10,000 nucleotides of DNA, taken from NCBI GenBank assembly GCA_020217265.1, contig JAIWOS010000002.1, positions 1 through 10,000 on the forward strand. Reading direction: 5' to 3'. Of the stretch, positions 6,802 to 10,000 are shown piece after piece. Numbering within the stretch: the stretch's first letter is position 1; every line of letters starts with the position of its first letter. Under the pieces are notes generated by a model. That model was not told the origin of the DNA and searched no databases. It saw only the letters and a list, made by a program, of their open reading frames with translations. Both the position numbers and the translations under genes were made by a program. Source of the stretch: Thiobacillus sp. GTDB lineage: Bacteria > Pseudomonadota > Gammaproteobacteria > Burkholderiales > Thiobacillaceae.

Positions 6802-7566
6802 TCAAGCGGGTCGTTGGGCACGGCGGGTACGCCAGCCAATGAGTGCCAGTCCCGTCAGCAAAAGCGCATAGGTTTCCGGTTCAGGCACGGCGCCTACATC
6901 CCCCGGGTGCACGGCCCACGCGTTATAGGCCACCCCAACCCCTTGATCTTCTTGACGGCCATCAATGGTGAAAGACCAGGCTCGCCCCTGAAACGGGAGA
7001 TAGCTGGTACCCGACCAGTAATAGCCACGGTTGTGATCGACATTGAACGGGGCACTCAGTAAGCCCCAGTCAGCTTGAGCGACACAATCTCCCGCGCCTG
7101 ACAGCTGTGGATCGCACTGCGATTTGATATCCAGCGTGTTGTAAAAAAGGTGCGCCATTTCGCTGCCCGTGCTGCCCGCATAGGGCGTACCCTGCTCGCT
7201 GATGTTGCTGCCCCGGTCAGCAGTGCCATTCACCGCGATGCCGTACATGAAGTCCACGCCATTCACCGGGCGCACTTCAGGCAAACGCCAATGACCATAG
7301 GTTTCTTGCGTTAGCGGGTTATAAAAGCTGAGGTTCGACACCCATGTTTTGGCCTCGTCCCAACTCATGTATCCATCGGCGTCATACCCACTGGTGTAGG
7401 CATAACGCGTGTCCTTCAGCCAGGTGATATCGAGCGTCGTGTCGTAATACGCCTCGACGGTCGTCAGGTCGCCGTCGAGATCGCGCCCTTGCAGGGACGC
7501 TTGCGCGCTGCCCTGCATGAAGTTCATGGCAAAAAAACCCAGTGCGGCAATGGTGGTCGTTTTCAT
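6802..7566 (-). CDS. PEP-CTERM surface protein with DUF1566-like domain (copy 2)
   Basis: 254 residues, with the same architecture as the downstream copy: a signal peptide of about 24 residues ending AQA, then SLQGRDLDGD, ITWLKDTRYAYTSGYDADGY, GHWRLPEVRPVNGV, then YYWSGTSYLPFQGRAWSF (characteristic of DUF1566/Lcl domains) and AWAVHPGDVG. The PEP-CTERM signal is VPEPETY at about 227-233, followed by a Leu-rich helix and RTRRAQRPA. It is longer than copy 1 mainly in the middle, where a segment with two Cys (in CDPQLSGAGDC) is inserted. GGAG at 7576-7573, six bases before the ATG, is a good ribosome-binding site. A 39-base gap separates it from copy 1, indicating a tandem duplication and one transcript. 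It is probably exported and processed by an exosortase encoded elsewhere. Confidence 0.91.
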   Translation of the reverse strand: MKTTTIAALGFFAMNFMQGSAQASLQGRDLDGDLTTVEAYYDTTLDITWLKDTRYAYTSGYDADGYMSWDEAKTWVSNLSFYNPLTQETYGHWRLPEVRPVNGVDFMYGIAVNGTADRGSNISEQGTPYAGSTGSEMAHLFYNTLDIKSQCDPQLSGAGDCVAQADWGLLSAPFNVDHNRGYYWSGTSYLPFQGRAWSFTIDGRQEDQGVGVAYNAWAVHPGDVGAVPEPETYALLLTGLALIGWRTRRAQRPA

Positions 7567-7680
7567 GGAGTTCTCCGGGATTATTTTTGGGATGAGTTAT
7601 TCGCGCGCCCCCCGAGCCTGCACGCGCACAGATATTCAGGGGTCAGCAATGAATCGTGCGTGTCAGTACGGAGCGAACGC
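7567..7680 (-). other. 114-base gap between the tectonin-like and PEP-CTERM genes
   Basis: The largest gap in the minus-strand run. It holds the ribosome-binding site of the PEP-CTERM gene next to 7566. I see no clear hairpin with a T-run and no convincing promoter, so read-through from the tectonin-like gene or a separate promoter are both possible. Confidence 0.4.
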
Positions 7681-8721
7681 TCAGTGGATCACGCCTGGCG
7701 GGGTAGGTTTGCGCCGGTAAATATCGCCATTGGCGCGCACCAGCCAGGCATTGCCCGCCACATCCACCGCCAGGGTTTTGGCTTTCTGTCCGATGTTCAT
7801 CCAGGTGTTTCCCGCGCGGCGGTACACCGTGCCTTCGCCGTTCGCCCAATCGCAACCCACGACATAGAGGTGTTTGCCGTTGGCAGCGATGTCGCGCGCA
7901 CAGCCGTCGATTTTGGCCCAGTTGCTGCCGTCGCGCCGGAAGATGCTCCCGTCGGTGCTGGTCACCCACACGTCACGACCTACAGCCACTTTCTGCGCCG
8001 CCCCGCCCGCTTCGCGCCAGCAGCGCCCTGTGGCCAGGTCGTTCTCCTTGCGACAAGACTCGGCGTAGTAAATCTTGTTGCCCCCGGCGCCATTCGGTTC
8101 GGCGCTGATCATCCAGAGCCGATCATCGCTGCTGCTCCCCGCAATCGCAGTGATCTGAAGCGGGCTGGTGCCGTGAGTAGTACCCGCGAAATGGTTCCAG
8201 AATTGATCCTTTTTCGGGTGTACCCCGGGGTTAAACGGGCGGCTATACAACAGCGCATCCGAGCCGATGGCATATACCCGCCCTCCCGTGTCACCAAACC
8301 CCGTGGAGGCGAACTCGCCGTTGATTGCCAGCCAGCTGGCCGCCGCCGGAATCGCATACTGGCGGAGCCCGTTATCCCATCCAAAGCGGTGCATTTGGGT
8401 TCCTGCGGGTTCGGGTTCCCAACGTCCGTCCGCTCCCTGCGCACGCCAGGTAAAAATCCCCCCTGCCGCGCCCGACCCAACGCACCCTGCGACTACAACT
8501 TGATCCACCGCACCTGCGGCAATCGACTTGGCGCAGCCATTCACGCGCACCCAGTTGTTGTTTTCCAGCACGGAGGTCATCGGCGGCGCGCCCCGGGCAG
8601 CGCCCTGAACAGCAGGCACCACTTCGGTCGGGATCCCCTTGGTCCAGTCGGGGGCGGCCTGAGCCAAAGTCGATCCGACCATCATCAAAATCGCCATACA
8701 GGGAACAATTTTCGCTAACAT
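7681..8721 (-). CDS. Secreted tectonin-repeat beta-propeller protein
   Basis: 346 residues. Residues 1-22 are a signal peptide (MLAKIVPCMAILMMVGSTLA, cleavage near AQA). The mature part is built of short repeats typical of tectonin/TECPR propellers, of the form W-x-x-I/V-x-G-x-A-x-x-I-A-x-G...V-Y-R-R. The clearest are WVRVNGCAKSIAAG near 57-70, AQKVAVGRDVWVTSTDGSIF, NWAKIDGCARDIAANGKHLY and WMNIGQKAKTLAVDVAGNAW followed by GDIYRR at the end. Tectonins bind sugars or lipopolysaccharide-like ligands, so a lectin-like role outside the cell is plausible but not shown. GGAGG at 8730-8726 supports the start. It is the first gene of the six-gene minus-strand run and diverges from the SemiSWEET gene across a region with repeated TGGTATT motifs. 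Several Cys may form disulfides. Confidence 0.85.
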   Translation of the reverse strand: MLAKIVPCMAILMMVGSTLAQAAPDWTKGIPTEVVPAVQGAARGAPPMTSVLENNNWVRVNGCAKSIAAGAVDQVVVAGCVGSGAAGGIFTWRAQGADGRWEPEPAGTQMHRFGWDNGLRQYAIPAAASWLAINGEFASTGFGDTGGRVYAIGSDALLYSRPFNPGVHPKKDQFWNHFAGTTHGTSPLQITAIAGSSSDDRLWMISAEPNGAGGNKIYYAESCRKENDLATGRCWREAGGAAQKVAVGRDVWVTSTDGSIFRRDGSNWAKIDGCARDIAANGKHLYVVGCDWANGEGTVYRRAGNTWMNIGQKAKTLAVDVAGNAWLVRANGDIYRRKPTPPGVIH

Positions 8722-8725
8722 GGAG

Positions 8726-8730
8726 CCTCC
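8726..8730 (-). promoter_or_regulatory. Ribosome-binding site of the tectonin-like gene
   Basis: GGAGG on the minus strand, four bases before the ATG at 8721. Confidence 0.65.
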
Positions 8731-8732
8731 AG

Positions 8733-8790
8733 ATTGGTATTAAGTGAAGTGGTTGATTGCCGCAAACAATAATACCAATTGAATACCATT
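8733..8790. promoter_or_regulatory. Candidate operator: three AATACCA/TGGTATT copies between divergent genes
   Basis: ATTGGTATTA at 8733-8742 is the exact reverse complement of TAATACCAAT at 8770-8779. A third copy, GAATACCATT at 8781-8790, matches the second in 8 of 10 bases and lies 11 bases on, one helical turn. The GT...AC character of TGGTAT/ATACCA resembles half-sites used by GntR-family regulators, and a HutC-type GntR gene lies at 9074. Binding by that regulator is inferred. The sites lie in the 89-base region that must hold the promoters of both the tectonin-like gene (minus) and the SemiSWEET gene (plus). Confidence 0.55.
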
Positions 8791-8810
8791 AAACAATATC
8801 CATCACCAAC

Positions 8811-9077
8811 ATGACCTCGCTTGATCTGCTCGGCCTTGTCGCCACCTGCTTCACCACCTCGTCCTTTATTCCACAGGTGTGGCGCACCTGGCGCACCCGC
8901 GACGTCAGCGGCATTTCGCTGCCCACTTACGCCATCATTACTGTGGGGCTTGCGCTGTGGCTTGCTTACGGCATCCTCAAGGAAGACCTGCCTCTGGTCG
9001 TGGCGAACGCCATCATGGTCGTTCTCACCGGCGCGATTGCCGCCATGAAAATCCGTTTCGAACCCGAACCGGCATGA
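8811..9077 (+). CDS. SemiSWEET-family sugar transporter
   Basis: 88 residues, the normal size of bacterial SemiSWEETs, which dimerise to move sugars down their gradient across the inner membrane. Three transmembrane helices are visible, at about 4-22, 38-56 and 61-80. The first carries the PQ-loop motif (Pro21-Gln22 in SFIPQVWRTWRTRDVSGIS). Trp50 and Asn66 are placed like the conserved sugar-contacting Trp/Asn pair of the family. The substrate cannot be deduced. There is no good Shine-Dalgarno sequence before the ATG, so translation may be weak or leaderless. The stop overlaps the start of the GntR gene as ATGA, so the two are translationally coupled. The nearby repeated TGGTATT motif suggests control by that regulator. 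Confidence 0.92.
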   Translation: MTSLDLLGLVATCFTTSSFIPQVWRTWRTRDVSGISLPTYAIITVGLALWLAYGILKEDLPLVVANAIMVVLTGAIAAMKIRFEPEPA

Positions 9078-9847
9078 GCACCCCCCCTATCCATTCCAAA
9101 GCCGATCTGGCTGTGCAACTGGCACCCGACCGCAGCCTGGCTGAGCCCAGCTACCAGCAACTGCGCCGGAAAATCCAGGCCATGATCGAGTCCGGTGAAA
9201 TCGCAAGCGGCCAGAGTCTGCCTTCCGAGCGTGCCCTGGCAGAAAGTCTGGGGCTCAGCCGCGTTACCGTGCGCCGCGCCTACGCGGAATTGCGCGCCGC
9301 CAATTTGCTCGAAACCCATGGCCGCGCCGGGGTGTCGGTCAAAACCCCGCCGCAACTCACGCCGCAACTGGGGCGCCTGAAAGGCTTTACCGAAGAAATG
9401 CGCGAGCTGGGCATGGAGCCCTCCACCCGCATGCTCGAACGCAGCGTAACCACCGACCGCACCATAGCCTCGATCTTCGGTCGCCCCTCCACCGCACGCT
9501 TTCTGCGCTTGGTGCGTTTACGTCTGGGCGATGGCGTGCCGCTTTCGCGCGAAGTGGCGTGGTACGACCTCACCGCCGCACCTGAACTGGAACACTGGAA
9601 CGTGGAAGGTTCGGCCTACCGTTTTCTGGCAGAACGCTGTGGCATTGCGCTCTCGCACGGCGAACAAAGCATCGAAGCGGCCATGAGCAGCGCCGAGGAA
9701 ATGGCCGCCTTCGGTTATGCCGAACCCATGCCCTGCCTGCTGATGAAGCGCAAAACCTTCAGCCGCGCTGGGCAGATCGTGGAATACGTTGAAGGCACTT
9801 TCCGGGGTGATGCCTACGCCTACCGCCTGACCCTCAGGTTGGACTAA
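9074..9847 (+). CDS. GntR-family transcriptional regulator, HutC subfamily (UTRA domain)
   Basis: 257 residues. Residues about 27-92 are a GntR winged helix-turn-helix: PSYQQLRRKIQAMIESGEI, then LPSERALAESLGLSRVTVRRAY (recognition helix) and NLLETHGRAGVSV (wing). Residues about 98-255 are a UTRA ligand-binding domain: LKGFTEEMRELGMEPSTRML, RLVRLRLGDGVPLSREVAWY, and GQIVEYVEGTFRGDAYAYRL. HutC-type members usually sense sugar phosphates, amino sugars or related metabolites and repress nearby uptake genes. Here the partners are a SemiSWEET transporter (4-base overlap) and a convergent PfkB sugar kinase, so a sugar or its phosphate is a reasonable ligand. The ATG at 9074 is chosen for the ATGA overlap. 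The longer open frame to 8879 runs inside the transporter gene and is a shadow. Confidence 0.92.
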   Translation: MSTPPIHSKADLAVQLAPDRSLAEPSYQQLRRKIQAMIESGEIASGQSLPSERALAESLGLSRVTVRRAYAELRAANLLETHGRAGVSVKTPPQLTPQLGRLKGFTEEMRELGMEPSTRMLERSVTTDRTIASIFGRPSTARFLRLVRLRLGDGVPLSREVAWYDLTAAPELEHWNVEGSAYRFLAERCGIALSHGEQSIEAAMSSAEEMAAFGYAEPMPCLLMKRKTFSRAGQIVEYVEGTFRGDAYAYRLTLRLD

Positions 9848-10000
9848 ACCCCAACTCATTACTGCGCGGCAGATGCGCTAGAATGCCTTCGCGCGCGGCG
9901 ATGTGTGCGCCGCAGGCGTTGCCCACGCGCAGCGCCTCGTCGATCGCAGCACCTCGCGCCAGCGCCCAGACCAGACCACAGCCAAACGCATCCCCCGCCC
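9834..10000 (-). CDS. PfkB-family carbohydrate kinase, C-terminal fragment
   Basis: The last 54 codons of a minus-strand gene whose start lies beyond the right edge. The first residues read AGDAFGCGLVWALARGA. This is PfkB signature 2, whose Asp is the catalytic base for phosphorylating a sugar hydroxyl. It continues with DEALRVGNACGAHIAAREG, the usual end of ribokinase-like folds, and stops at 9836-9834 (TGA). The substrate cannot be read from this fragment; a fructose-, ketogluconate- or nucleoside-type kinase are all possible. Its 3' end overlaps the end of the convergent GntR gene by 14 bases. With the SemiSWEET transporter and the regulator it suggests a small sugar uptake and phosphorylation locus. 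Confidence 0.85.
   Translation of the reverse strand, partial: AGDAFGCGLVWALARGAAIDEALRVGNACGAHIAAREGILAHLPRSNELGFSPT

Noticed and set aside
7489..8718. Plus-strand open frame of 409 codons opposite the tectonin-like gene
   Set aside because: It spans two real minus-strand genes and the gap between them and has no domain pattern.
3740..8721. Mobile element or defence island
   Set aside because: No transposase, integrase, terminal repeat, tRNA edge or defence-type domain was seen. The somewhat lower GC by eye is not enough.

Overview
The window looks like a high-GC betaproteobacterial chromosome segment. The placement is an inference. It rests on an ilvE gene followed directly by a CHCC zinc-finger gene, on PEP-CTERM exosortase substrates, and on dense, strongly GC-biased coding. 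Rhodocyclales- or Nitrosomonadales-type bacteria would fit. The window is almost fully coding and no gap exceeds 300 bases. No rRNA, tRNA, CRISPR array, insertion sequence or phage gene is visible.

Layout. (1) 1-1524, minus strand: a secreted RNase T2-family protein, overlapped by 23 bases by an exported TPR protein that runs off the left edge. (2) 1618-3738, plus strand: four closely spaced genes, namely ilvE (branched-chain aminotransferase), a 67-residue CHCC zinc-finger protein, an exported DUF302 protein and an NTF2/SnoaL-like protein. (3) 3740-8721, minus strand: six genes reading one way. In transcription order they are a secreted tectonin-repeat protein, two paralogous PEP-CTERM proteins with a DUF1566-like domain, a beta-lactamase-fold serine hydrolase, a Cys-rich lipoprotein and a DUF3592-type membrane protein. 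By eye, parts of this block are less GC-rich than the left end. Most of its products carry export signals, so it reads as an envelope or cell-surface module. (4) 8722-8810: a divergent intergenic region with three copies of AATACCA/TGGTATT, a likely operator. (5) 8811-10000: a sugar-handling locus with a SemiSWEET transporter and a GntR/HutC regulator (ATGA overlap) on plus, and the C-terminal end of a PfkB-family sugar kinase converging on minus.

How they fit together: regions 1 and 2 are ordinary metabolic and housekeeping genes with a few unstudied small proteins. Regions 3 to 5 are the accessory-looking part. The repeated motif between the tectonin gene and the SemiSWEET gene suggests that the neighbouring GntR regulator controls sugar uptake and possibly the surface-protein cluster as well. 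No clear defence or mobile system is present.
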